NCBI GenBank assembly: GCA_024195265.1
Contig: JAJLRJ010000008.1
Coordinates: forward strand, 28,220,932-28,284,931
Origin: Dendrophyllia cribrosa
Taxonomy: Eukaryota > Cnidaria > Anthozoa > Scleractinia > Dendrophylliidae
DNA length: 64,000 nt
Direction: 5' to 3'
A program made the position numbers and the translations under genes. Below are positions 1-11,155 of this stretch, piece after piece (within the stretch, counting starts at the first letter, position 1; the number at the start of each line of letters is the position of its first letter). The notes under the pieces are model-generated. The model was given only the letters and a program-made list of their open reading frames with translations. It was not told where the DNA came from and made no database searches.

Positions 1-1260
1 TAAATCGAGTCCGTGATCGTGACTGATTTTAAAGTGGAAATGTAACTTGTAATATTGGTTACGAGTAGAAATAAGCCTGTGATCATGGCTGGGGTTTTAA
101 GCGAACCTGTGATCAGGGTGGGTTGTGAGTAAATAGAGTCCGTGATCGTGACTAGTTTTGAAGTGGAAATATAACCTGCAATATTGGTTTCGAGCGGAAA
201 CGATTAAGCCTGTGAACATAGCTGGGTTTTTTAAGCAAACCTGTGATCATGGTGGGTTGTGAGTAACTTGAGTCCGTGATCGTGACTGGTTTTGAAGTGG
301 AAATATAACCTGCAATATTGGTTTCGAGCGGAAACGATTAAGCCTGTGAACATGGCTGGGTTTTTTAAGCAAACCTGTGATCATGGTGGGTTGTGAGTAA
401 CTTGAGTCCGTGATCGTGACTGATTTTAAAGTGGAAATGTAACTTGTAATATTGGTTACGAGTAGAAATAAGCCTGTGATCATGGCTGGGGTTTTAAGCG
501 AACCTGTGATCAGGGTGGGTTGTGAGTAAATAGAGTCCGTGATCGTGACTGGTTTTGAAGTGGAAATATAACCTGCAATATTGGTTTCGAGCGGAAACGA
601 TTAAGCCTGTGAACATGGCTGGGTTTTTTAAGCAAACCTGTGATCATGGTGGGTTGTGAGTAACTTGAGTCCGTGATCGTGACTGGTTATCAAAGTGGAA
701 ATATAAAGTTAACCTGTGCTACAATTATACGAGTGGAAGCGAGCCGGGATTTTGTTGCGTTACATGGTCGTGACAGTAAATCGAGTCCGTGATCATGACC
801 GATTAAAGGGTGGGAATATAACCTGTGATATGTTCTGGACAATTCAAAGCAAGCCCCTGAGCTTGGCCAGAATCTATTGTTACGAGTGGAGCAAGCCTGT
901 GAACAGGGCTGGAGTTTTATTGCGTTACAATTTTATGACTATGGTTGTGACAGTAAGGGTGGATTTCCACTGTCGCGTAATTTTTACGTGCGTAAATAAA
1001 AATAAGAGACGATGTATGAACAGCTTGCGTAAAAGTTTGCGCAAGCTGTTCATACATCGTCTCTTATTTTTATTTACGCACGTGAAAATTACGCGACAGT
1101 GGAAATCCACCCTAAAGCGAGTCCGTGATCGTGACTGGTTTTAGAGTGGAATATAACGTGTAGGATCATGGTTATACGATCAAGGGGAAGCAAGCTTGTG
1201 AACATGGCTAGAATTCAATTTAATTGTGTTACAGTGAGAGTAAATTGTCTCTGATTGTAT
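1..1260. repeat. Satellite-like tandem array, ~117-134 bp unit
   Basis: The same phrase (GAGTCCGTGATCGTGACTG and close variants) recurs at about 7, 136, 270, 404, 533, 666, 783 and 1119, giving a period of 129-134 bp for the first units and 117 bp for a later one. Between anchors the units share GTGGAAATATAACCTG, TTTCGAGCGGAAACG and CCTGTGATCATGGTGGG blocks. Units decay to the right. The 783-to-1119 gap is long because a palindromic element (956-1113) is inserted there. The short open frames crossing the array differ from unit to unit and are not credible genes. The array is cut by the window start. Confidence 0.9.
956..1113. mobile_element. Palindromic MITE inserted in the satellite
   Basis: The 158 bp form a nearly perfect inverted repeat with arms of about 77 bp and almost no loop. 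It starts AGGGTGGATTTCCAC and ends with the reverse complement GTGGAAATCCACCCT. A diverged relative with the same inner blocks (CGCGTAA, ACGTGCGTAAATAAAA, GACGATGTATGAACAGC) is at 19940-20145. Arm symmetry plus a second genomic copy indicate a non-autonomous DNA transposon. A clear target duplication was not found. Confidence 0.8.
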
Positions 1261-2475
1261 GTTGTTAATGTCGTCTATCTTTCATTTATATAAAATTTAT
1301 CCAGGATTAGGGAGAGTAACTCGCATTGGCTCGCCTTATTTCCTGGGCTGCCTTTGTTGCGTTCCACTCTCACGTGGGCGTGGTAGTTGCTCCCTCCTGA
1401 TCAGGGATTTCCGTTCATAGATTTCTTTATTCGGTATCCGGGTACTTCTTAATAAAGTGGTCGTGGATTATATTTGTCTTTTTCTGTTGGTTTGCTTGCC
1501 ATGTAGCGTTATTTTTTGGTCGATTCGTAGCTTTGTTTTTTATAGTTGCTTTTTTCTAGACTCCTAGTACTAAACGTCGTCGGGTGGACGAGTGTTCCAA
1601 ATTTAAGATTCATTTATGGGAATTTTTGGACCCTGAGTTTGGTAGCAAGTTGTCTACTAAAAACCCGGTTGCATGGGTATCTATGGATGGAAACCCTGGT
1701 CCGGGGGGAGCAACGCCACAGCCCTCAATTGAAGAAGTATTAAGCAGTGTGAATCCCCCCCCTCCCCCCTCCCCTTGTCTACTCTAGGCCTTCGCGACCC
1801 TAAGAAGTTTGTGGCAGGGGGAATTCATAAAGATCTGACAACTTGGATAACTTGGGAAAGCACCCTGAACGTAACTTGATTTTGTCTTGGCTGTGGGATA
1901 AAATCGATCTCCAGGACGTTCTGCTCTCAGACGTGTTGAAGTCGCTCCCTCCTGGTCGGGAACCCCGATACCTCTAGACGTTTTTTGTTTTCCTTACATC
2001 TTATCATCAGTTGGACAATAGGTAAACCCCCATTTAAACCTTTCCTTTATTTGGATGATGGGTCGTAGAAAAGATCATGATATCCAGTGAAGGGTCTCCG
2101 AAACAAGTAGTTACTGGGTAGAATTTCGGAATTAGGTTAAGGGATTCAAGCCGAGACCCTGTGTGACCTAGGTGGATATAAACGGAGTTCCTAAGCAGAA
2201 GGGAGTGACAGAGGTAGTTAATTGAAGGGGCGTGCTCTTGTCGGGCGTGTCTCCTGAGTTCCAAGCATTACATTTGAGCTTGAACATTGCTAGCTAAATC
2301 AACAGTTGTCAGGTGTTATTTGTGTTACAGCAGTATTATCATATTAGTGTTCTCATAGGTTTGTTACGGGTTGCATTAAGTTATATTATATATTAAGGAT
2401 AAGTAAGAGTAAGTTGGAATAAGGATTGGGAAGAGTAAGGTCAGGTTTGTGTTATAAACTTCCTGTGGTGTCAAA
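1261..2475. other. No recognisable gene; short low-complexity tracts
   Basis: This stretch holds no convincing coding exon. It contains a C-rich tract near 1757-1780 and a short open frame around 1584-1787 with an NPGP tetrapeptide (see rejected items). Two related blocks built on GTTGCTCCCTCCTGATC and GTCGCTCCCTCCTGGTC (near 1388 and 1943) suggest decayed repeat sequence. Confidence 0.5.
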
Positions 2476-2491
2476 AAGATGAGAATGGAAG

Positions 2492-2821
2492 TGGGCTTGG
2501 GGAAGGCCAGAGCGATTCTCCATATCTTGTTAATAACAATACCCAGGGTAGAATATTACACTATGCAAACTCGATTTGCATTGGTAATTAATACCCTGGG
2601 GATCATGCAAATTAAGACTATAAAAGAATTACATGTGCTCCACCCCTTCACTCTACTCGAGGCCGCAAAAGGGAAGAGTTTGGCAACCCACCCTCCCACC
2701 CGATCGAGTAAGTCGGGCTTGATCCTCTCAGCTCCCATCTTTGCCCGGGCTTTGGGCTTGTCCCAGGCCAGAGCGATTCTCCATATCTTATTAATAACAA
2801 TACCCAGGGTAGAATATTACA
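2492..2821. repeat. Direct repeat pair (~68 bp copies)
   Basis: Two near-identical ~68-bp blocks, at 2492-2561 and 2753-2821, share GCCAGAGCGATTCTCCATATC and ACCCAGGGTAGAATATTACAC. About 190 bp of unrelated sequence lies between them. Nothing links them to a gene. The second copy abuts the truncated repeat starting at 2822, so it may mark the breakpoint that removed that element's left end. Confidence 0.7.
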
Positions 2822-4054
2822 CGTTTTTCCTTGAGAAATCTTGGCAACTCTGACGCCAAAAAACAAAAAAACAATGAAAATATACAAACCTTAACTTGGA
2901 TATGACATTCTTGAATGTCCATAGTGTTTCGTTTTGACGTCTGTTCAATTTCATTCGTGAAGTTTATCATGAACAGTGAAGCCCGTAGCCACGATCAAAA
3001 ACGCTTTTACAAACTTTTCGCTGAATTCTTCGTAGCTCACTTTGCACTTTCGTACTCTTTATACTGTTGATACAATTTTTTTAACAGATTTCTGGCGAAA
3101 TGCTTTGAGTTCATGCTTGAACTAGTTCGCTTTATTGTGAGCCCTTTTTACAGTTTCCACCAGAAAAAATTGTATCAACAGCATAAAGAGTACGAAAGTG
3201 CAAAGTGAGCTACGAAGAATTCAGCGAAAAGTAAAGCGGTTTTGATCGTGGCTACGGGCTTCACTGATCTTCACTGTTCGTGATCAACTTCACGAATGAA
3301 ATTCAACAGACGGCAAAACGAAACATTTTGGACATTCAAGAATGTCATATCCAAGTGAAGGTTTGTATATTTCCATTGTTTTTTGGCGTCAGAGTTTAAT
3401 TGCCAAGATTTCTCAAGGAAAAACGTTCTAAGTGTTTTTGGTCTTTTTGTTGTTGGTCACGCATACACAAGGTGGCGTGATTTTATGTCTTTCGTTCACG
3501 ATTTTCAACAAATTCGTAAAAATCTCAAATTCATTTCCCCAGATCAAACTTTACATATTTTAAAAGATCGTCAATTCTAGTATTGTCATTGGTAATATTA
3601 CGAAATTCTGAACAAAGGCACATGCTCAAAATCATTGTTGTTTTTCGTCTACCGTTTTACGGAGCACGGGAGAGCCATCAGAAGCTTTTTGCTTCCCTTG
3701 AATAGTTAGATTAATCCAATTTTTATGAAATCATGGTGTTTAGACTATGACAAGTTATACAACAAATTGGAACTATGACAGCTTTTTCTAGCGCAGTAGT
3801 TTTGATACGCGAGTCGAGTGAATCATGACTTATTTCAACCCTGTTTGCATGTGTTTGGGATTGCCAAATTGTGCCCTGATATGATAACGAATTTCTTCGT
3901 TTTTCTCGGAAACAAATAGATATTTCAAGGAAAAAACTACATGGCATTCATGTACTTACTATAGACTATCTATATGCAAAAGAGGAGCTAATTTGATTTT
4001 TTTCAGCTTTGCCGAAGATTTGCGATTTTGGTTGATTCTTGCACGGATCTGCTC
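2822..4054. mobile_element. Truncated copy of the TTAA element, fold-back form
   Basis: The right arm (about 3113-4054) is nearly identical to the reverse complement of 6372-7312 and clearly related to 12500-13418. It ends at the same TTGCACGGATCTGCTC terminus followed by TTAA (4055-4058). The left part (2822-3112) is an inverted partial copy of the same arm, so this is an inverted-arm element that has lost its left end. The 65-aa open frame inside it is repeated identically in the 6.8-7.0 kb copy only because the DNA is duplicated. No transposase is visible. The superfamily (piggyBac or Kolobok type) is inferred only from the TTAA target. Confidence 0.7.
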
Positions 4055-4058
4055 TTAA

Positions 4059-5395
4059 TAGTCAAAGGTAAAAAAAAGAAAACAATTCAATTAGTAATAA
4101 TGCCTATTTGTCTAAATTCTATTTCACGGGAAAAAAAGGCCCGGTCTGAATGGAGTAGGGTAAATGAAAGTGGAAGAATGAAAGGAACAAAGCATATATA
4201 GAATCAAAATAAATATTAACTATCAGCCATAAGCGTGACTCTACTTTCCTATCTGATCATTTTTATCTCGTGAATACGCTGTGAAGAGTGTCTAATTTGA
4301 CTCTTCTGGGAAGACTAACTCAATGGCAGAAAACCAGAGGACACTTTTCTCTTTAGCCTTCTTCTTTATTCTGCTCACTGCTTCTTACTGCTGTGTGTTA
4401 CTCTAGTTCACAATACTCCTTTTATATGTTTTATGTTGTTAATTATGTATACATATATTTAAGATTACTTGATTGATTGCAACATATGGTTCGCTTGATT
4501 ATCATATGATTATAGCGAGAGTAAAATGTTCATTGCAAAACTTTTCCTATATGAAAAGAGTTGTTTAATAGTAAATGAATATAATCAGACTAAAGTTAAA
4601 ACTACAAGTTACATTTTCGTGAAGTTATATTTAGGTTATCTTACGTTTTAACAACCAAAATCACAGTTAATAGTTTAGTTTGCCGTAAACAAAAGACAAC
4701 ACCCTTTATTCTGTATTGACTCAATTTCGAAAAATGGGCAAGGGATTAAGATAGCTTGGAAAGCTCAAGTTCCTATGTTCAATTACTATAAAGAAGCAAA
4801 AGTACTTTTTAAAAGCTAATGCATTAAAAAAGAAAACTAGTGTCAGTTTTGGAGACGAGCTGTCCCAACCTCTGACTATTAATTATAAGAGTTCTATTTT
4901 AAAAGTCACGTAAAATAAAGAATTTTCAGTTCATCGGTTTTCAACTGTCAGCAATAAGGTAAAATTACAAGATATAAAATAAAAGACAGTTTTAGCGTAA
5001 GAATGTTTGTTGCCTTTGGTTCTACTGGACATTCGAAAGGTTGCGTTTCCTAAAGCTGTTTACACCAAATTCTTAATAACCTAAATTGAACATTGATCCC
5101 ATTATCTTAGGGAAGTCCCATGTCCACTTATCTTGTGATTAATTTTAAAAGAAATACATAGAAGTTTCTAGAATCTCACGAGAATTCTAAATGTTGAATA
5201 TACTTCATGTCTTATAGTTTTAACTTGCTAAAAAGATACAACTTTTTACTTACATATATTTTAATAAGGTTTCTATGCCAATCACATTGTTTTCCTTAAC
5301 ATATCTCAAATTTGGACTTGCGTGCATGTTTATATGTTTTCTGCAATTATCTTAATATCACTTATTTTGGGTTAAATGCTTTTAGTTCTATTTAC
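4059..5395. other. AT-rich stretch, no gene seen
   Basis: This is unique-looking AT-rich sequence between the fold-back element and the MITE at 5400. I see no coding exon, RNA gene or clear repeat. It lies upstream of peptide exon 1 at 6210, so it may be intergenic or distal regulatory sequence. Confidence 0.5.
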
Positions 5396-5399
5396 TTAA

Positions 5400-5966
5400 A
5401 GTGCAACTAACCCCAATTTTTTTCTTTCGCTAAATAAAATCTCCTGTTTGTCCTGATTAGTTGCGCGAAAAAATTATCGTAATTGATAAAATCCCAGCGT
5501 TTCTACAGCTGTTTGAAGTTGGGTGCTTCTGCCCCATTTCCGAGCATTTGTGAGAGCTGGGTACGAACTTTGCTGTGACGTCATCGAAGGAGACCATTTG
5601 CCGTGTTCTCATAAGCATATCACCGCGAAGCAACAAAGGTGAAGGCATTTTAACGCGAATGGTACTCAAAAGCCAAAAAAGGGATTTTGTGAAGTCCGAT
5701 GCCTTTTTTGTGTTTGCCCACAGTTCCTTTGCTCTTCGCATCATGAAAATCAATTTCCTTCGATGACGTCACAAGACGCCCAAACAAAAGTCGGACCCAT
5801 TCTTCACATTGCTCGGTAGTGGCCTAAAGAACCGCCAAAATTTGAAACTTTAAAAAATTATAAAAAATCAAGGGAAAATGCTACGGTAAAAAAAAATTCG
5901 CACAGGTAATCAGGACAATTAGGAGATTTCGTTTGGCGAAAAACATTATTGGGGGTTAGTTGCACT
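5400..5966. mobile_element. 567-bp MITE with TTAA target duplication
   Basis: Terminal inverted repeats start AGTGCAACTAACCCC at 5400 and end with the complementary GGGGTTAGTTGCACT at 5966. Both sides are flanked directly by TTAA (5396-5399 and 5967-5970). A second inverted pair lies just inside (TTTCGC.. and ..GGCGAAA; CCTGATTAG and AATCAGGACA). The size, TIRs and TTAA fit a non-autonomous piggyBac- or Kolobok-type element. It sits directly upstream of the peptide gene 1 promoter region. The open frames inside it are not credible genes. Confidence 0.85.
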
Positions 5967-5970
5967 TTAA

Positions 5971-6209
5971 GGAAAAATGGGGGTTTTGCATTAAGTAATC
6001 CAAGAACGTCGTTTTCTATTTCATTAGTAAATATTTATTATTTTCGGCTAATTTCAAATATTACTCTTGTGACAACAAGTATCCTGTTCCATTCGCGTAC
6101 CCTATTAAAAAGATTAACAGCACTCATGATCGCTAAATCCACCTTTTCTTCATAACTACATAAAGTCAAGCAAGTGCAGCAGTTCGTGAATATTTCGACT
6201 GGATTGAGA
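5971..6209 (+). promoter_or_regulatory. 5' flank of peptide gene 1
   Basis: The last ~130 bp before the ATG are shared with the other two peptide copies (20190-20315 and 31850-31979). Shared blocks include GTATCCTGTT, CATTCGCGTACC, a TATTAAAAAG-like A/T block, CTCATGATCGCTAAATC and GCAGCAGTTCGTGAA. Conservation in three paralogues, ending at the coding start, suggests promoter plus 5'UTR. The TATA-like block is my guess at the core promoter. No transcription start can be fixed from the sequence. Confidence 0.5.
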
Positions 6210-6332
6210 ATGAATGCCAAGCTTCATGTATCAGTGTTTTTAGTCCTCGTACTTGTAGCCAGTATGTTTATTAGTGAGAGTGAAGGTCTTGATCCGCACC
6301 CCAAAGACGGACGTAAAAGATCTTTTATCCAG
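6210..6332 (+). CDS. Secreted peptide precursor, copy 1, exon 1
   Basis: This exon encodes 41 residues: a classic signal peptide (MNAKL, a hydrophobic V/L/F run, then SESEG) followed by a short polar spacer and a GRKR site. GRKR is the usual prohormone-convertase cleavage motif, with a glycine that could donate a C-terminal amide. The exon ends ATC CAG before a GTCAGT donor, phase 0. An in-frame ATG 12 codons upstream is not conserved in copy 3, so MNAKL is the chosen start. Exon 2 is most likely 14502-14549, with the intron enlarged by the 7-kb element at 6372. The family is not recognised, and a neuropeptide, antimicrobial peptide or toxin precursor are all open possibilities. Confidence 0.65.
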
Positions 6333-7396
6333 GTCAGTAAGGATACTAAAGGGGCTTTGTCACCATATTAAGAGCAGATCCGTGCAAGAATCAACCAAAA
6401 TCGCAAATCTTCGGCAAAGCTGAAAAAAATCAAATTAGCTCCTCTTTTGCATATAGATAGTCTATAGTAAGTACATGAATACCATGTAGTTTTTTCCTTG
6501 AAATATCTATTTGTTTCCGAGAAAAACGAAGAAATTCGTTATCATATCAGGGCACAATTTGGCAATCCCAAACACATGCAAACAGGGTTGAAATAAGTCA
6601 TGATTCACTCGACTCGCGTATCAAAACTACTGCGCTAGAAAAAGCTGTCATAGTTCCAATTTGTTGTATAACTTGTCATAGTCTAAACACCATGATTTCA
6701 TAAAAATTGGATTAATCTAACTATTCAAGGGAAGCAAAAAGCTTCTGATGGCTCTCCCGTGCTCCGTAAAACGGTAGACGAAAAACAACAATGATTTTGA
6801 GCATGTGCCTTTGTTCAGAATTTCGTAATATTACCAATGACAATACTAGAATTGACGATCTTTTAAAATATGTAAAGTTTGGTCTGGGGAAATGAATTTG
6901 AGATTTTTACGAATTTGTTGAAAATCGTGAACGAAAGACATAAAATCACGCCACCTTGTGTATGCGTGACCAACAACAAAAAGACCAAAAACACTTAGAA
7001 CGTTTTTCCTTGAGAAATCTTGGCAATTAAACTCTGACGCCAAAAAACAATGGAAATATACAAACCTTCACTTGGATATGACATTCTTGAATGTCCAAAA
7101 TGTTTCGTTTTGCCGTCTGTTGAATTTCATTCGTGAAGTTGATCACGAACAGTGAAGATCAGTGAAGCCCGTAGCCACGATCAAAACCGCTTTACTTTTC
7201 GCTGAATTCTTCGTAGCTCACTTTGCACTTTCGTACTCTTTATGCTGTTGATACAATTTTTTCTGGTGGAAACTGTAAAAGGGCTCACAATAAAGCGAAC
7301 TAGTTCAAGCATGTGTTCCCAGTTTTCCATCCTTGCATAACCGTGAACCAGGAGGGAGGGGGTGACTCCATTGTTTCCAATTATTTGTCGCGACCG

Positions 7397-7430
<34 letters not shown>

Positions 7431-7859
7431 GAGTCAGGACTTCGCTTGGCTTGCTCAGTTTAGAGTGGGGACGCCATTGAAGTGACACAAAGAGAATGAT
7501 AATACTGGCTATTATTTAGCTCTTATTCACTAATTGATCGTAAGTTTGTAAGCTTTGTTGCACATATTGTCTGTGTGTATGAATCGTTTATTGTTTTGTG
7601 GGCGCGTTTGTTTGTAATTCTGTTGAATATAATTCGGGACAAGAAGCGGGACCGCCATCTTGACTTCGGGCAAGTGTAGTCGATCCAAAACGATCGCCGT
7701 TTTCTCTTTAAGTTTTCTACAGATCGACCTCATGAAAGGAGGTTTTATTCTTTGATGATATACGTTTATAGCCGTTGTTAGTTTTTGTCAATCAAATCAG
7801 CCATTTTGCTCATCAATCCCTTCGAGTGCGAAGGTGTTGTTTTGATTTCATCTGTGTTT

Positions 7860-8200
7860 CAATTTTGCTGGCTTGTTGAGAGCCCTGAGAGTCCGTGTGT
7901 ACACTTTGTTGGCTTGTTGGCTGCCTGTGTCTAATTTTTGTTGGCTTTTTGACTGTCTGTGTCTAAATTTTACTAGCTTTACTAGTTTAACTGCATGTGT
8001 TTAAATTTTGTTGTCTTGTTGCTCTGAATTTTGCTGGCGTGACTGCCTCTGTTAAAGTTTTGCTGGCTTTTGACTGCCTGCTGGCTGTTAACTGCCCGAG
8101 TGTGTTAAAATTTGTTGGCTTGTTGACTGACTGTTTAAATATGTTAGCTTGTTGACTGCCTGTGTTTAAATCTGTTGACTTGTTGACTGACTGAGGGTTT
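7860..8200. repeat. Degenerate short tandem repeat inside the hAT-like element
   Basis: Variants of GTTGGCTTGTTGACTGCCTGTGT followed by a TTTAAATTTTG-like spacer recur about every 30-45 bp through this stretch. Repeats are imperfect and AT-rich between cores. Such subterminal repeats are common in hAT elements as transposase-binding sites, but that role is only inferred here. The 115-codon minus-strand frame (7987-8334) is largely repeat-derived and is not annotated. Confidence 0.6.
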
Positions 8201-9116
8201 ATATTGTATTTTATGGTGTAAAATAATGATGAATAAAAATAATTTGTTGTTGGTAACAGCCTTGTTGCTGTATTACTTGGCCTTTTCATATTCATTACAT
8301 TGTGCATCTGGTGATGGCTGCCCTGTATGCTCATGTTGTATTAGCAGTCATTTCATTATCTTTCCTAAGGCTTTCAAAACTCCAATTTTCTCTTTATTTT
8401 CCCTTCAAATCTTTTGAGAAGCAAATGCCTCACCCCTGGGGTATTGCATGACACGTCAAACAATGCAAAATCTGGATGTGCTGAAAATGGTAGTCACTTT
8501 TATTGTCCTCGTTTAATACAGTTGAAAGTATGGCTAATTCAAAACATTAACCTGTCAAACCTTGAATGTTTCTATTGTTATTACACTTTTTTTCTGTTTT
8601 ACTCAAAAGTAATGTAAAGGATTTGTTTACAACAAACATTAAATTGTTTGCTGGAGACACTGTTATTTCCTGCTGTTAATATTTTGAGAATATTTTTATC
8701 TTTGCTTGATCCAGTTTACAAAATTTTGTTACATTAATAAATATATACAGCCACAATACAAATTTTCACTGGATGGTACATTATTTTTGGAGTATAGCAT
8801 CAAAGTTTTAAAATTCCTTTCCAGTCTAATGGCAAATACCGGTATGCCTTTTTGTTTCTCATGGCATTTTGTTAATCCTTATTTGGTAATAATTGGTATT
8901 GGTATTGGTAATAATTATTTGGTAATAATTTGGTATTGGACAACGAGCTTCATTCTGCTCCTCTTTTCTTGGTAACTGTTGCTGTTGTTTTGACCATATC
9001 AGCCCTACTATATCCATTCCTTGTGGGTTCATATGTAATTACTGTAATAATAATTGGGGAAAACTTTGATGCTACATAGTTCAGACATGCTACTGTTTTT
9101 CCTAGTTTTGTATCTT

Positions 9117-9230
9117 TGCTTTGGTGTATTGTCAGTTAGTTATTCTTGTGCAAAAATGGTTGAATTACACCATTGCTTTGGTGTATTGTCAGTTAGTTAT
9201 TCTTGTGCAAAAATGGTTGAATTACACCAT
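9117..9230. repeat. 57-bp tandem duplication
   Basis: Two identical adjacent copies of a 57-bp unit start TGCTTTGGTGTATTGTC and end GAATTACACCAT. The lack of divergence suggests a recent slippage or unequal exchange. It lies inside the hAT-like element and is not part of a credible gene. Confidence 0.9.
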
Positions 9231-9303
9231 CAAGGTTTTTTAATTAGCATGGGGATCAGGTCAACTCATCTTGCTCATCTACATAACAGGCAAATCACAT
9301 GTA

Positions 9304-9409
9304 CAGTCAAACCCAGCTTTATGGACACCCGCTTTATGGACACCCGCTTTATACCGACATCCCCATAATACGTAGTCCCTTCGGTGTCCGTATTAAGTGG
9401 GTTTGACTG
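9304..9409. mobile_element. Pogo/Tigger-like MITE
   Basis: The termini are CAGTCAAACCC and the inverted GGGTTTGACTG, with internal TTTATGGACACCCGC and GGTGTCCGTATTAAG arms. TIRs of the form CAGT..AACCC are characteristic of pogo-like Tc1/mariner elements. A TA precedes the left end, but none follows the right end, so the duplication is not proven. It lies within the hAT-like element, making three nesting levels at this locus. Confidence 0.7.
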
Positions 9410-11155
9410 ACCACTATTTACTTTTGAACCATATACCACTATAAGATTTAAGATCTCCAGTAAATACCAAATTCAAAAACAACAGGTGATTTGTTCTGGC
9501 TGTCATACTGTGGCAAGCCTTTACATGACAAGGTTTTGTACTTTTGGAGGAAATAACCGGAACAGTTTCCATGTATGGATGGTTGATTGGAGATATACAA
9601 TGCTGTTTGAAGGGGTGTTAGAATAAGGCCAGATCTTGTAAATTTGATAGCATGATTAGGCAGTATAAAATAAAATGTACCCCTCATGTCATAACATCTG
9701 ATTTTGAATATCTCAAGAACCTTAAAGTATGTGATAAACATCACAGCAGTTTATCTCCCAGAGGGCTCTTCCAGATCACACAGTTATGCCCAGCAAGGTA
9801 TTCTGAAGACAACACCATCCATTGTATTTTGTTCACAATGCGACAATAAAGTTTGCCCAACCAGTGATGTTCCCTGCAAGAAACATAATATAACCACTTT
9901 TAATAACCTGTTTTCAGTGGCTTGCAACTTTTTAAATGAAACAAATAAATGGTAACAAAACAGATTTACACAATGACCTAGGCTATGTAAGTATATGTCA
10001 TGTCAGCTTTTCTTTTTAAATTCTACAAAAAATCTTGAAACATATGTTTCAAGAAAAACAAAAATGTTCAACTTCCACAACCCAGTTGAATTCAAACAAT
10101 GCTCAAAAGCAAGATTTATCTGGAAAAGGAGAAACAACACAGATTTGTGGCTAACAAATACACTTGATTTTTTTTAATTATTATTTTTAGCTTATTATAT
10201 TTAGTGACTTGTGAAAACCACCTATGAGTGATGCTGACTTTCTGTATAAAGATAGTTATAATAATGATGATGATGAACCTACAGAAAGTGAAAAATAATC
10301 TATACAGACCAAATCTTAAACTGAACATCAGTTTTTTTTTTTATAAAGGAGAGAGCCATTTAATTAACCAAACTTAACCACATGGACATGATGCATGAGG
10401 TACAGTACTGTTGTACACTAAGACCTAGCTGTAGAGAAGATTAAAATTTTCAAAAGTATTGTTGATTTTCGACTCAAGAAGTGTTCACAGACGGTAATTT
10501 AGGAACAAAATTCCAACACTTACCGCTAATGACCTCTGGTGCCAACAAGGAGCAGTAATATAAACAAGCTTGTAGAGGTGTCTTCTTCACATACAACTTC
10601 ATTGACTTTAAAGGGATTGATGAGATGAACCACGAGTACTGAAGGATTGAAACTCGGCACACAGGAAGCTTAATATACCATGTGCCAAACCTCCTATTCT
10701 GGGATCAGAATATCTCCGCATCACTGTACAAGCTCCCCGAAAACGTTAACAGGAGAACAAACTACGCCGACGTATTAGATACTTGGTAATGAGTTTCCGT
10801 TCCAAATATGACGCTTTTGAATACTAGATCGCACTGGAAACTATCGCAAACAAGTCTCGTATATTTTTCGAATCCTGACGATCATCGAATAAAGTAAATG
10901 AATCATCCAAACTGTAAGAAATTCCACAATTTTTGGAAGATAACGAACAACAAATTTGCCCGCCATTTTGAAAATCACTGATCTATGACGTGACGTCACA
11001 CTGGCAGTGATGACTCGACCAATGTTTTGCCTAGAGACGCCCCCTCCCTCCTGCCGTGAACCAATTTGAGACTATATGCAAATTACGTCTTAAATTTGCA
11101 TATCAGGCTGAGCAAGCGTTCGTGACAGTCACGGTTGGTACACAGGGTGGATATT

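Larger units (their letters stand above)
7349..11053. mobile_element. hAT-like element, 8-bp TSD, nested in the TTAA element
   Basis: The element begins CAGGAGGGAGGGGG and ends with the reverse complement CCCCCTCCCTCCTG. It is flanked by the 8-bp duplication CCGTGAAC (7341-7348 and 11054-11061). The opposite arm of the host TIR, near 12465-12480, carries the uninterrupted sequence with a single CCGTGAAC, which serves as an intrinsic empty site. Subterminal GTGTGACGTCAC blocks are also inverted (near 7412 and 10990). CAG termini and 8-bp duplications are typical of hAT; P-type elements are an alternative. No transposase exon is recognisable among the short frames, so it is probably non-autonomous. 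Confidence 0.75.

Noticed and set aside
1..1200. CRISPR-like regular repeats
   Set aside because: Units are ~130 bp, tandem without distinct spacers, in an animal genome; this is satellite DNA.
1584..1787. NPGP motif (SMDGNPGPGG) resembling a 2A ribosome-skipping peptide
   Set aside because: The DxExNPGP consensus is not met and no downstream protein follows in frame.
3383..3580. 65-aa protein identical at 6846-7043
   Set aside because: Identity reflects duplicated element DNA; the third copy (12.7-12.95 kb) does not keep the frame.
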